From Cellvibrionales bacterium UBA1969 (GTDB lineage Bacteria; Pseudomonadota; Gammaproteobacteria; Pseudomonadales; UBA7434): DNA of 45,529 bases. Position numbers and translations under genes: made by a program. The stretch lies in contig DDDX01000083.1 of assembly GCA_002339085.1 (NCBI GenBank), positions 55,068 through 100,596 of the forward strand, written 5' to 3'. Of the stretch, positions 6,480 to 16,045 are shown in pieces. The notes below the pieces were generated by a model, which saw only the letters and a list, made by a program, of their open reading frames with translations, made no database searches and was not told where the DNA came from. The stretch's first letter is position 1. The number at the start of each line of letters is the position of its first letter.

Positions 6480-9293
6480 TTAAAGGTTAATCAGTACTCT
6501 TATGGCTTGGAGTTCGGCTGAGGCATTGGCGATATGCTTTAATGCCTCGGTTTTACGATTTTCCATAAAATGAATTTCTTCGTCTCGAATCGTACCGTTT
6601 AATTTTCTTAATTCGGTTAGTCGATCAAGCTCTCCACCTATAGTAACATTCACTTGTCTCTCCGCTTCAGTCATCAATGGTTGGCTGAGAAATGTGGCTT
6701 GACTCTGTGCAATATCGATCATTTTTTCAAGCTCACTACGAATTTGTTTGAGTATCGCTAAACGATTCGATTTTTTCATGTGTTGCGCCAGCTTATTTAA
6801 TTGTTCATGGGTTACAACTTCTGATAGATCTTTGCCTCGACTATCGAGTAATACCCTAATCGGTGTAGGCGGCAAGAAGCGGTTAATCTGTAATTTTTTT
6901 GGTGCGCTACATTGGATAGCAAAAAAGCATTCAACAATAATAGTGCCTGCCGGTATGGATTTTAATTGCAGTGCCGCGATAGTGGTCGTTCCTACATCCA
7001 TGCTAAAGACCATTTCCATCGACTCGGTAACCATTGGGTGTTCCCAACTGATGAATTCCATTTCTTCACGTAGTTGTGACTTTTCTCGACTAAAATTAAT
7101 GGTAACGCCTTCTTCTTTTAAGCAAGGGAAATAATCGCTAAGCATGTGATCGCTGGGGTGAAGTACGAGGCAATGTTCGGAGTGAAAGTCGTGTTCCACA
7201 CCAAAGGTGTCAAATAGCTGGATCATATATGTGTGTAATAATTCAGAATGTTCAGCGGTATTAATTTTTTCAATCAGTTGATCGGCTATATCGTTATCAC
7301 AGGAATTCAGTTCTAACAGTTGGTCACGGCCTTGTTGTAATTCTTTTCTGAGCTGCTCGGTGTATTCGGCGGTTGCTTTTAATAGCGATTCGAAATCGGC
7401 GGCAGTTTTGCTTGAGGTGCCGTTGAGCCATGGCATTAAGTCTTGTTTGCAATTCTCAAGCACCGTTAATCCTGCTGAGAAGCTTTCGGTAAATACATTG
7501 AGGCCTTCTTGGTACCAGCGGTACAAGTATTCTTGGGCACTGCCTGTTATGTAGGGTATGTGTATTTTAATATCGTCGGTTTGACCAATACGATCTAAGC
7601 GGCCAATTCTCTGCTCTAATAGATCCGGATTAGTAGGCAAATCAAACAATATCAAGTGATGCGCAAATTGAAAGTTTCGGCCTTCACTACCGATTTCGGA
7701 GCAGATTAATACTTGCGCGCCTAACTCTTCATCAGCAAAGTAGGCCGCGGCGCGATCACGCTCAATAATCGAAAGGCCCTCATAAAAAGCTGAGCTACGG
7801 ATACCTGAGCTGAGGTGTAAGTATTTTTCTAAGTCAATCGCGGTGCCAGCGCTGGAGCATATTAATAGAACTTTTTCGCCCTTAAGTGCTTTTAACTGTT
7901 GCTCTAGCCATCCGACACGGGGGTCTGTGGCTAACCAGTCTAGATTTTCAGCTTGTAGTGCTTGTTCTGGATAAAGGCCAATATATTCATTAAGTTGATT
8001 GGATTTAATTAATGGGTAGCCTTGTTGAATGCGCGCAGGAAAACCTTGAATGGCCGCTCGTGTATTTCTAAATAACACCCGTCCAGTGCCATGGTGGTCG
8101 AGTAACTTTTTGATGATAGTTTTATTGATTTCGCTATTTGTTCCATCATAGTCACTGATGTCACTAAGGTAGCTTTGTAAAATCACTGACTGTTGGTCAC
8201 TCAGTGGTTGTTGATTGTTGAGCGAGCTAACAAGGCTGTTTAAACCAACAAATTTTTGTTGCTCATCAATAAAATGATTTAGATCGTGAAAACGTGCTGG
8301 GTCGAGCAGTCGTAGTCGTGCAAAATGACTATCAATACCGACTTGTTCTGGCGTTGCTGTCAGCAGTAATAATCCGCCACTCTTAGTCGCTAACGATTCC
8401 ACTACTTGATATTCTTGACTGGCACTGTTTTCGGACCACTGTAAGTGGTGGGCCTCATCAACGATGAGAATATCCCACTCAGCTGCTGTTGCTTGCTGAG
8501 CAATTTTTTGGTTGTCACAAAGCAAGTCGACACTACATAGTATCAACTGGGCAGACTCAAAAGGGTTTTCTTCACCGGCTTCTTCGAGCGACTGGTAACG
8601 CTGTAGATCGAATAGTGAAAAGTGGAGGTTGAACTTCCTTAACATTTCAACTAGCCATTGATGCAGTAAGGGCTCAGGCACTGCAATTAGCGCACGGCTG
8701 GCAAGGCCAGTCTGCAATTGGTGATGTAAAATCATCCCAGCTTCGATTGTTTTCCCGAGGCCTACTTCATCCGCTAGTAATACCCTAGGAGCGAATCGAG
8801 AAGCTATTTCATGTGCGATATAAATTTGATGCCGCAGTAAATTAGTTCTAGGTCCAAGCATTCCTCGTACTTCTGAGGACTGCAGTTGATGACGCCAGCC
8901 TATTGTGGCTGCACGTAGCTCAAAAGCACTGTTCTTATCAAATTGACCGCTGAAAAGTCGCTGCGAAGGTGTGCTTAGTTCTATAATGGACGATATTTTT
9001 GCCTCAGGCACTATGTGTTCTTGGCCTTCGCTATCTGCAGTCAGGTAATAATTGAGTTGATTAACTTTCTCGATTGCAACGACAGTTAATGTATTACCAC
9101 CAATATCGGTTAGCGTCTCTCCGATTTGATAAACAAGTCTCGTAAGGGGTGCATTGCTGGCGGCGTACATTCGCTCTTCTTCAGCCGCTGGAAATGCTGC
9201 AGTAACGTGTCTACCATCGGTTTCAATGATAAGGCCTAAGCCCAATTGAGGTTCAGCTTGGCTGACCCAGCGTTGCCCAACAACAAATTCCAT
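6480..9293 (-). CDS. rapA: RNA polymerase-associated SWI2/SNF2 ATPase RapA (HepA)
   Basis: RapA is a DNA translocase that binds RNA polymerase and promotes its recycling after transcription. The 937-residue protein is near the usual 950–970. Domains in order: N-terminal Tudor-like region (about 1–110), SNF2 ATPase lobe 1 with Walker A DEVGLGKT (175–182, K181) and the DEAH box at 279–282, an ATPase lobe 2 helicase segment with SEIGSEGRNFQFAHHLILFDLP and the arginine-rich QRIGRLDRIGQ motif, then the RapA-specific C-terminal domains. All key motifs are intact. It lies downstream of the class I aldolase gene on the same strand, with 127 bases between, so it may have its own promoter. Confidence 0.96.
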   Translation of the reverse strand: MEFVVGQRWVSQAEPQLGLGLIIETDGRHVTAAFPAAEEERMYAASNAPLTRLVYQIGETLTDIGGNTLTVVAIEKVNQLNYYLTADSEGQEHIVPEAKISSIIELSTPSQRLFSGQFDKNSAFELRAATIGWRHQLQSSEVRGMLGPRTNLLRHQIYIAHEIASRFAPRVLLADEVGLGKTIEAGMILHHQLQTGLASRALIAVPEPLLHQWLVEMLRKFNLHFSLFDLQRYQSLEEAGEENPFESAQLILCSVDLLCDNQKIAQQATAAEWDILIVDEAHHLQWSENSASQEYQVVESLATKSGGLLLLTATPEQVGIDSHFARLRLLDPARFHDLNHFIDEQQKFVGLNSLVSSLNNQQPLSDQQSVILQSYLSDISDYDGTNSEINKTIIKKLLDHHGTGRVLFRNTRAAIQGFPARIQQGYPLIKSNQLNEYIGLYPEQALQAENLDWLATDPRVGWLEQQLKALKGEKVLLICSSAGTAIDLEKYLHLSSGIRSSAFYEGLSIIERDRAAAYFADEELGAQVLICSEIGSEGRNFQFAHHLILFDLPTNPDLLEQRIGRLDRIGQTDDIKIHIPYITGSAQEYLYRWYQEGLNVFTESFSAGLTVLENCKQDLMPWLNGTSSKTAADFESLLKATAEYTEQLRKELQQGRDQLLELNSCDNDIADQLIEKINTAEHSELLHTYMIQLFDTFGVEHDFHSEHCLVLHPSDHMLSDYFPCLKEEGVTINFSREKSQLREEMEFISWEHPMVTESMEMVFSMDVGTTTIAALQLKSIPAGTIIVECFFAIQCSAPKKLQINRFLPPTPIRVLLDSRGKDLSEVVTHEQLNKLAQHMKKSNRLAILKQIRSELEKMIDIAQSQATFLSQPLMTEAERQVNVTIGGELDRLTELRKLNGTIRDEEIHFMENRKTEALKHIANASAELQAIRVLINL

Positions 9294-9420
9294 ATAACCT
9301 GCTTATTTTGATGAAAAATTTTAAGCAGTCATACTGCTGTTTATAGGATTATTCTAGCAGAAAAAATCATTAAATAAGCGATGAAAACAGTGACTTTATT
9401 CGGCCAGCAGGATTTTTAGA

Positions 9421-10317
9421 TTATGTTTTAGAGGCCAAGAAAATATCTTCTATGCTGTTGTCTAGTTGTTGATTGAATTCGCTATCATTCAACTGGTGGC
9501 GAAGTCCTTCGGTCAGCGCCCTTGAAAAGCTGGCAATCATACCTTGGTTGGCGGTTAACTTTTGATTCGCTTTATTGCGGTTATAGCCACCTGATAAAGC
9601 GACCACTCGCAGTATATTACTGTGGTTTATGCAGCTGTGGTAGAAGTTAGTTTCGCTTGGTAAGGTGAGTTTTAGCATCACGGTCTGATCGTCTGTGAGT
9701 GCATTAAGTTCGTTCAATAATGCGGCCCTTAATAGGCTCTCAATATCGGCCTTATCATCAGCATGAATATCGACTTCGGGCTCAATAATAGGGACTAAGC
9801 CAGCAGAAATAATTTGCTTTGCGACGGTAAACTGCTGGTTAACCAGCCGGTTGATGCCTTCATCATTCGCCGTTTTAATCACTGAGCGCATTTTAGTACC
9901 AAATACTTGTTTATTTTTGGCCAGCGTTAACAGAACATTGAGTTCTGGCATAGGTTTCATTAGCTGTACGCCATCGCATTCATCAAGCAAGCCTTTATCG
10001 ACTTTAATTAATGGCACAATGTTTTTTTCTTTCCAGAGATAATCAGCAGAATTGATCCCGTTAATATCTCGCTTTAAGGTGTCTTCAAACAGTATTGCCG
10101 CTAATATGCGGTCACCGTTAAAACTGGGGCTAGTAATAATTCGACTTCGCATCGCGTGAACGGCATCAAACATCGTGGCATCAGAGTCATAGTGGTTCGA
10201 TCCTATGCCATACATTTCTAGCGCTTTTGGCGTGCTTCCACCGCTTTGATCAAGCGCGGCGATAAAACCATCACATTGTGCTATTTTTTCCCATTGCTGA
10301 TTGAATGTTGAGATCAT
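9421..10317 (-). CDS. Fructose-bisphosphate aldolase, class I
   Basis: This 298-residue enzyme belongs to the bacterial class I (Schiff-base, metal-independent) aldolases, which interconvert fructose 1,6-bisphosphate with dihydroxyacetone phosphate and glyceraldehyde 3-phosphate. Recognisable features are the start FIAALDQSGGSTPKALEMYG (about 18–37), the KVDKG segment near 105–109, PIIEPEVDI near 176–184, and the probable Schiff-base lysine K216 in MLKLTLPSE. AGAGGA lies shortly before the ATG. The gene is divergent from the tkt–epd–pgk run, which makes a functional link to central carbon metabolism likely. Many gammaproteobacteria have a class II fba near pgk instead; no class II gene is visible here. 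Confidence 0.95.
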   Translation of the reverse strand: MISTFNQQWEKIAQCDGFIAALDQSGGSTPKALEMYGIGSNHYDSDATMFDAVHAMRSRIITSPSFNGDRILAAILFEDTLKRDINGINSADYLWKEKNIVPLIKVDKGLLDECDGVQLMKPMPELNVLLTLAKNKQVFGTKMRSVIKTANDEGINRLVNQQFTVAKQIISAGLVPIIEPEVDIHADDKADIESLLRAALLNELNALTDDQTVMLKLTLPSETNFYHSCINHSNILRVVALSGGYNRNKANQKLTANQGMIASFSRALTEGLRHQLNDSEFNQQLDNSIEDIFLASKT

Positions 10318-10650
10318 GCTTAAATCCTCTGCCGGTAATCAAACGGCGAATGCCTGAGATAACCTAATAGTATCACTTACAGATTAGTTGCCATTGATCA
10401 TAAGGGTTAATTGCTATTCGACTAACGCTTTTGCCTTCTAATGAATATAAATGCCATAAATATTACTAATTAATCACCTAATTTAAGAATGAAATAACAT
10501 TTCTGAGCCTACAAAGGGTAAAAATGAGTAAACAAATTGCTCAAAGCGCTGTGTTAGGCGACAATACCCGTTTTTTACTGACCTGCTTTTTGATGAAGCG
10601 AGCAGTGTTTTGTCATCAGATTTAACCCCCTCATATTAGGAGTAATTTAA
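10318..10650. other. Divergent intergenic region between class I aldolase and transketolase
   Basis: These 333 bases must carry promoters for both directions. They are AT-rich in the middle (about 10430–10500). The right half contains the small ORF listed separately, which can also fold: GGGTA at 10516–10520 can pair with TACCC about 45 bases later, and CTGCT/AGCAG can close a hairpin inside the ORF. A good ribosome-binding site (AGGAG) precedes tkt. I see no known riboswitch. Confidence 0.5.
10524..10625 (+). CDS. Possible 33-residue small ORF upstream of tkt
   Basis: An ATG preceded by AAAGGGTAAAA opens a 33-codon frame beginning MSKQIAQSAVLGDNTRF and ending 25 bases before the tkt start. 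The product is hydrophobic in its middle (FLLTCFLMKRAVF). I know no family for it. It could be a small membrane peptide, a leader peptide, a decayed gene remnant, or chance. Nothing in the sequence separates these options except the plausible ribosome-binding site and the fixed position ahead of tkt. Confidence 0.25.
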   Translation: MSKQIAQSAVLGDNTRFLLTCFLMKRAVFCHQI

Positions 10651-12672
10651 ATGGCCCCACGCCGTGAATTAGCAAATGCAATTCGAGCATTATCGATGGA
10701 CGCTGTCCAAGAAGCGAACTCTGGACATCCAGGTGCACCGATGGGAATGGCAGATATTGCAGAGGTATTATGGAATGATTATTTAAGCCATAATCCCACC
10801 AACCCTGATTGGCATAACCGTGATCGTTTTGTGCTGTCAAATGGTCACGGTTCGATGTTGATTTACTCATTACTCCATTTAACTGGTTACGACTTATCGA
10901 TTGAGGAGCTCAAAAACTTCCGCCAATTGCATGCTAAAACCCCTGGACATCCGGAGTACGGTTATGCGCCAGGCGTTGAGACAACCACGGGACCTTTAGG
11001 TCAGGGTATCACTAACGCGGTGGGTATGGCGTTGGCAGAGAAGGTCTTAGCCGCACAATTCAACCAAGCAGGCCATAACGTAGTCGATCATAAAACATAC
11101 ACATTTTTGGGTGATGGTTGCTTAATGGAGGGTATTTCTCACGAGGCTTGCTCGCTCGCTGGCACCTTGGGTTTGGGTAAACTCATTTGCTACTACGACG
11201 ATAATGGCATCTCGATTGATGGCGAGGTTGAAGGCTGGTTTACTGATGATACCCCTGCCAGGTTTGAGGCTTACGGTTGGCAAGTACTCGCTAACGTCGA
11301 TGGTCATGACCCTGATGCGATTAAGGCCGCTACCGACCAAGCTATCGCTGAAACCAATAAACCCACATTAATTTGCTGTAAAACCATTATTGGTTTTGGC
11401 TCACCCAATAAGCAGGGCACTTCGGGCGTGCATGGCGCCGCCTTAGGCCCCGATGAGGTCATCGCTGCACGAAAAGAATTAGCGTGGTCGCATCCAGCTT
11501 TTGAAATCCCTGAACAGCACTATCAAGCGTGGGATGCAAAGTCCCGAGGGGCTGAGCTTGAGGCCGAATGGCAGCAGCGCTTTGATGCGTATTCTGAAGA
11601 CTACCCTGAATTGGCTGCAGAATATCGTCGTCGCGTCGCGGGTGAATTACCGGCTGACTTTTCCGCGCAGGCCGATACTTATATCGCCCAATGTCAGGCG
11701 GAAGGTGCGAGTATCGCAAGCCGAAAAGCCTCGCAAAACTGTCTTGATGCATTCGGACCGATGCTACCAGAGTTACTCGGTGGTTCAGCCGATTTGGCGG
11801 GTTCCAATAACACCATCTGGACAGATTCAAAGGGTATAACGGCGGCAGATGCGAGTGGTAATTATATTTATTATGGTGTCCGCGAATTTGGCATGTCAGC
11901 GATCATGAATGGCATGGCTGTGCACGGTGGTTTTATTCCTTATGGCGCAACTTTTTTAGTGTTTATGGAGTATGCTCGAAACGCAGTGCGCATGGCGGCG
12001 ATCATGAAGCAGCGCAGCATTTTGGTTTATACCCATGACTCGATTGGTCTTGGTGAAGATGGACCTACCCACCAGCCAGTTGAGCAACTAGCCAATTTAC
12101 GCAACACACCCAACTTGAGCACCTGGCGTCCCTGCGACACGGTTGAGTCTGCTGTGGCTTGGAAGTCGGCCATTGAAGACGATCAAGCCCCGTCTGCCTT
12201 AATATTTACCCGTCAAGCAATAGCCCACCAGCCTAGAGACGCTGAACAAGTCGCTAATATCGCCAAGGGCGGTTATGTGTTGCTAGCAGGGGCTGAGCAA
12301 GTTGATGAAATCGATGCTGTCATTATCGGTACGGGTTCTGAGCTAGAATTAGCCGTCGAGGCTGCGCAGCAACTCCGCGATGAGGGCTATCACATTCGCG
12401 TAGTATCCATGCCATCGACCAGCCTGTTTGACCGGCAAGATGCCGCTTATCGTGAATCAGTGCTACCCGCACAACTGCTTAATCGCGTTGCGGTTGAAGC
12501 GGCTCATGTTGATTTTTGGTATAAATATGTCGGTCTTGATGGCCGCATTGTTGGCATGACTACCTTTGGTGAATCAGCCCCCGCCAGTGATTTGTATAAG
12601 CATTTTGGCATTACCACTGACGCTGTTGCCGAACAAGTGCGATCATTGATTGAAGAAAATGCGTCCAATTAA
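10651..12672 (+). CDS. tkt: Transketolase
   Basis: Transketolase moves two-carbon ketol units between sugar phosphates in the pentose phosphate pathway using thiamine diphosphate. The 673-residue length matches the family (663 in E. coli TktA). The N-terminal part has SGHPGAPMGMADIAEVLW (24–41), the NGHGS segment (64–68), the GPLGQG loop (114–119) and the cofactor-binding GDG at 154–156, followed by DDNGISIDG. The pyrimidine domain holds VREFGMSAIMNGMAVHGG with the catalytic glutamate, and THDSIGLGEDGPTHQP. AGGAG lies nine bases before the ATG. It heads the tkt–epd–pgk run, linking the pentose phosphate pathway to lower glycolysis. Confidence 0.97.
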   Translation: MAPRRELANAIRALSMDAVQEANSGHPGAPMGMADIAEVLWNDYLSHNPTNPDWHNRDRFVLSNGHGSMLIYSLLHLTGYDLSIEELKNFRQLHAKTPGHPEYGYAPGVETTTGPLGQGITNAVGMALAEKVLAAQFNQAGHNVVDHKTYTFLGDGCLMEGISHEACSLAGTLGLGKLICYYDDNGISIDGEVEGWFTDDTPARFEAYGWQVLANVDGHDPDAIKAATDQAIAETNKPTLICCKTIIGFGSPNKQGTSGVHGAALGPDEVIAARKELAWSHPAFEIPEQHYQAWDAKSRGAELEAEWQQRFDAYSEDYPELAAEYRRRVAGELPADFSAQADTYIAQCQAEGASIASRKASQNCLDAFGPMLPELLGGSADLAGSNNTIWTDSKGITAADASGNYIYYGVREFGMSAIMNGMAVHGGFIPYGATFLVFMEYARNAVRMAAIMKQRSILVYTHDSIGLGEDGPTHQPVEQLANLRNTPNLSTWRPCDTVESAVAWKSAIEDDQAPSALIFTRQAIAHQPRDAEQVANIAKGGYVLLAGAEQVDEIDAVIIGTGSELELAVEAAQQLRDEGYHIRVVSMPSTSLFDRQDAAYRESVLPAQLLNRVAVEAAHVDFWYKYVGLDGRIVGMTTFGESAPASDLYKHFGITTDAVAEQVRSLIEENASN

Positions 12673-12743
12673 TTGGTGAAAAAAACCATGTCGAGACATT
12701 GGTTGAATCGAGGCACTAACCTTGGCAGCGAGCGTATCCGACC

Positions 12744-13784
12744 ATGCGCATAGCAATTAACGGCTATGGTCGAATCGGCCGCTGTGTGCTTCGCGCTTGG
12801 CATGAGCGCGATGACACAAGTGATTTGATAATAATGGCAATAAATGAAATTGCCCATAGTGATGCTATTGCTTACCTCACTGAGTATGATAGTACGCATG
12901 GTCGATTTCCTGGTACGGTAGGTTCTATCCACAGTAACCCCCGGGGTTCTGAAGGAGCTTTCACAACAGAACATCTAGCGATTGATGATGTTTGGATTGA
13001 CTTATATGATCAGTCGGACCCTGCTTCACTGCCATGGCAATCACTCAATATTGATTTGGTGATGGAATGCAGTGGTCAAGTGAATACCTTGTCTGCTGCT
13101 AAGCAGCACTGTCGGGCGGGTGCAAAAAAAGTGTTATTGTCAAATCCCGGTGAGGCAAGCATACCGGCGATCGTATTTGGTGTTAATCAGCACATCATCA
13201 CTCGCGATGATTTGGTTTTGTCAGCAGCATCGTGCACCAGTAATGCCTTGATTCCTGTATTATCAATATTAGATGACGCTTTTGGTGTAGCGAATGGTGT
13301 GATTACCACTATTCATGCGTCCATGCATGATCAACCGGTTATCGATGCTTATCATAGCAGTGACTTACGTCGGAATCGTGCAGCTTCACAATCCATCATT
13401 CCGGTCGATACTGCTTTGGCGCAAGGTGTTGATCGTGTGTTGCCCGAGTTAGAAGGCAAGTTGGTAGCGCACGCACTGCGCGTTCCGGTTAATAATGTTT
13501 CAGCGCTTAATGTAACTTTAAATGTAGAGCGCGATGTCACAGTGGCCCAAGTTAATCAATGTTTACATCAAGCGTCCTTGTTTGAGTTAAACGGCGTATT
13601 AGGTTATACCGAGGATTTATTAGCGTCCTGCGATTTCAATCATGATTCGCGTTCGGGAATTATTGATGCCAACCAGACACGAGTAAGCGCCGAGCGAACC
13701 GTTAACGTTTTAATTTGGTTTGATAATGAATGGGCATTTGCGAATCGGATGCTCGATTTAGCCCTATATTTAAACCGCTTATAA
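12744..13784 (+). CDS. epd: Erythrose-4-phosphate dehydrogenase / GAPDH-family protein
   Basis: The 346-residue protein has the Rossmann start IAINGYGRIGRCVLRAW (3–19), the catalytic cysteine C164 in SAASCTSN, the catalytic histidine H191 in TTIHASMHDQ, and the RAASQSIIPVDT segment. The MHDQPVIDAYH and NHDSRSGIID patterns match Epd (GapB) better than ordinary glycolytic GapA. Epd oxidises erythrose 4-phosphate to 4-phosphoerythronate, feeding pyridoxal phosphate synthesis; some GapB proteins serve as gluconeogenic GAPDH. Its place between tkt, which makes erythrose 4-phosphate, and pgk is the common proteobacterial order. ATG at 12744 fits the family start. The split between E4P and G3P substrate is not decidable here. 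Confidence 0.9.
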   Translation: MRIAINGYGRIGRCVLRAWHERDDTSDLIIMAINEIAHSDAIAYLTEYDSTHGRFPGTVGSIHSNPRGSEGAFTTEHLAIDDVWIDLYDQSDPASLPWQSLNIDLVMECSGQVNTLSAAKQHCRAGAKKVLLSNPGEASIPAIVFGVNQHIITRDDLVLSAASCTSNALIPVLSILDDAFGVANGVITTIHASMHDQPVIDAYHSSDLRRNRAASQSIIPVDTALAQGVDRVLPELEGKLVAHALRVPVNNVSALNVTLNVERDVTVAQVNQCLHQASLFELNGVLGYTEDLLASCDFNHDSRSGIIDANQTRVSAERTVNVLIWFDNEWAFANRMLDLALYLNRL

Positions 13785-13866
13785 TCACCAAAATAATCCC
13801 ATTATTGATAGCGGAGCGGTGTTGATTGACTTTACCTGTTCCAAGCTGTAATTAAAAGGAAGACCT

Positions 13867-15042
13867 ATGCCTGTTCATCTGATGAATGATTTAACCCTGA
13901 CAGGGCAGCGTGTACTGATTCGTGAAGACCTTAATGTGCCGGTAAAAAACGGAATAGTATCTTCTGATGCGAGAATTAGAGCAGCATTACCTACGATTCA
14001 GTTGGCGCTTGATGCTGGCGCAAAAGTAATGCTAATGTCTCACTTGGGTCGACCTGTTGAGGGCGGTTCTGCTGAAGAGAATCAGATTTACAGTTTGGCG
14101 CTAGTCGCTGAGCATTTAGCTTTACTATTAAATCGCAGAGTGCCATTGATTGAGGATTGGCAGCAGGGCCTGAGTCTCGCTGATGGTGAAGTTTGCTTGC
14201 TTGAAAATGTCAGATTTAATCCCGGTGAAAAAGACAATAGTGATCAGCTTGCGCAATTATATGCAGGGCTGTGCGATATTTTTGTGATGGATGCTTTTGG
14301 CACTGCGCATCGCGCCCAGGCTTCCACTCACGGTGTTGCAAAGTTTGCACCTAAAGTCTGTGCTGGACCACTGCTTGCAGCTGAATTGAATGCCTTGAGT
14401 CAGGCCTTAGCAAGACCAGCTAGGCCGATGGTGGCAATAGTCGGCGGATCAAAAGTATCAACTAAGTTATCCGTATTAGACGCTTTATCCGATAAAGTTG
14501 ACCAGCTGATTGTTGGCGGAGGCATTGCCAATACTTTTTTAGCAGCCACCGGTAAGCCGGTGGGTAAGTCCTTGTGTGAACATGATCTGCTGCCCACGGC
14601 TGTTGTTCTTAATAAAAAAACAGCGATACCACTACCTGTTGATGTTGTGGTTGGCCAGGAATTTTCAGCTGAGGCTGCAGCTGTGATCAAACTTGCAGAA
14701 GATGTGAGTGAAGATGATATGATTTTTGATGTGGGTCCAAAAAGCCAATCTCAACTGGCCGATATTATTGCCGCAGCCAAAACAATTATTTGGAATGGTC
14801 CAGTAGGGGTATTCGAATTCGATCAGTTTGGTGCAGGGACTGAAGGGATTGCTAAGGCGATTGCTAGCAGCGATGCCTTTTCAATTGCAGGCGGGGGCGA
14901 TACATTGGCAGCAATTGATAAGTACCAAGTGGCCGAGAAAATTTCTTATATATCGACTGGCGGTGGTGCTTTTTTAGAGTTTGTTGAAGGTAAAAAATTA
15001 CCTGCTGTTGCAATACTAGAGAATCGGTTTAACGAGTCTTAA
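13867..15042 (+). CDS. pgk: Phosphoglycerate kinase
   Basis: Phosphoglycerate kinase transfers phosphate from 1,3-bisphosphoglycerate to ADP. The 391-residue length is standard. N-terminal substrate residues sit in LIREDLNVPVKNG (18–30) and LMSHLGRP (near 57–64). The middle shows VCLLENVRFNPGEK and DAFGTAHRAQAST. The nucleotide domain has IVGGSKVSTKL, IWNGPVGVFEF and the final GGGDTLAAIDKY followed by STGGGAFLEF. AAAGGAAG lies just upstream of the ATG. It is the last of the tkt–epd–pgk run; the pyk and class II fba genes that often follow pgk are absent, and an alpha/beta hydrolase follows instead. Confidence 0.97.
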   Translation: MPVHLMNDLTLTGQRVLIREDLNVPVKNGIVSSDARIRAALPTIQLALDAGAKVMLMSHLGRPVEGGSAEENQIYSLALVAEHLALLLNRRVPLIEDWQQGLSLADGEVCLLENVRFNPGEKDNSDQLAQLYAGLCDIFVMDAFGTAHRAQASTHGVAKFAPKVCAGPLLAAELNALSQALARPARPMVAIVGGSKVSTKLSVLDALSDKVDQLIVGGGIANTFLAATGKPVGKSLCEHDLLPTAVVLNKKTAIPLPVDVVVGQEFSAEAAAVIKLAEDVSEDDMIFDVGPKSQSQLADIIAAAKTIIWNGPVGVFEFDQFGAGTEGIAKAIASSDAFSIAGGGDTLAAIDKYQVAEKISYISTGGGAFLEFVEGKKLPAVAILENRFNES

Positions 15043-15092
15043 TCGTTTCATACTGAATAATTGGCACTCATAAACTTATATTAGGCATTAAC

Positions 15093-16025
15093 ATGCAGAC
15101 AGATGACCTTCAACCACTGGACCTTGATCAACACTTTGAAGCTGATTCGTGCTGCCAAGCTCATTTGGATTTCTATCAGTTAAATTTTGCTGAGCAGATG
15201 AATAATGTCAGTCACCAAGTGGGTTATATCGATAGTCATCCCTATAAAATAGCCTGCTATTATTTTTCAGTCGAAGCGCCGATTAAAACCTGCTTCATTA
15301 TTCATGGATATATGGATCACATAGGGTTGTATAATAAAATCATTGGCCATCTGTTGATGAAAAACATCAATGTTGTGGCTGTCGATTTGCCGGGTCATGG
15401 CCTTTCAAGTGGCGCTAAGGCGACGATTGCTGATTTTTCGTCTTACTATAAAACTTTGCGCGATGTGTTTCATGTATTCGCTCAAGCAGTGACTCAGCCT
15501 TGCTGTTTGATGGGGCAAAGTATGGGCGGTGCAATTGTCATAGATTACCTACTGCAAATTATACCACGTGAAGCCAAACTTTCTTTCAGCGAGGTGGTGT
15601 TGTTGGCGCCATTAGTACGACCAAAAGGATGGTTAAGTATTTGTTTTGCACACACACTTCTAGCGGGCTTTATTACGAGTATTAAAAGAAATTTTTCTAT
15701 CAATTCACACGATAAAAAATTTTTAGATTTTTTAAAGTATCAAGATCCCTTTCAGACCAAGCGTTTGCCTGTTCAATGGATTGGAGCAATGTTGATATGG
15801 CAGAAGCGATTCCATCAATTGGCGCCATCGCCGATAAAATTAATGGTGGTTCAGGGCGATGATGATCAAACCGTCGATTGGCGATTCAATGTAAAAGCGA
15901 TCACCAAGAAATTTCCTAATGCGGAATTATATATGATTAACAATGGCAGACATCATCTAGCTGGCGAGAACGGTATTTACTTTGAGCAAGTGCTGAAGGC
16001 TATCGATCAGCACTTGCTGTTATAG
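15093..16025 (+). CDS. Alpha/beta hydrolase, monoacylglycerol-lipase-like
   Basis: The 310-residue protein has the serine hydrolase nucleophile elbow GQSMGG at 141–146 (S143), an oxyanion-hole IIHGYMDH segment at 69–76, VVAVDLPGHGLSSG at 94–107, a likely acid in QGDDDQTVDW, and a likely histidine in NGRHHLAGE near the C-terminus. This is the serine aminopeptidase S33 / lysophospholipase-like pattern, usually acting on acyl esters such as monoglycerides. No signal peptide is visible, so a cytoplasmic role is likely. It begins 50 bases after pgk on the same strand but has no obvious functional tie to it, and it is convergent with the P450 gene. The substrate is not known. Confidence 0.85.
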   Translation: MQTDDLQPLDLDQHFEADSCCQAHLDFYQLNFAEQMNNVSHQVGYIDSHPYKIACYYFSVEAPIKTCFIIHGYMDHIGLYNKIIGHLLMKNINVVAVDLPGHGLSSGAKATIADFSSYYKTLRDVFHVFAQAVTQPCCLMGQSMGGAIVIDYLLQIIPREAKLSFSEVVLLAPLVRPKGWLSICFAHTLLAGFITSIKRNFSINSHDKKFLDFLKYQDPFQTKRLPVQWIGAMLIWQKRFHQLAPSPIKLMVVQGDDDQTVDWRFNVKAITKKFPNAELYMINNGRHHLAGENGIYFEQVLKAIDQHLLL

Positions 16026-16045
16026 GTTAAGCTTTAGCGGTGTAA

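Noticed and set aside
12662..12688. Terminator after tkt
   Set aside because: The only hairpin (TGGT/ACCA around an A run) is too weak, and epd follows on the same strand.
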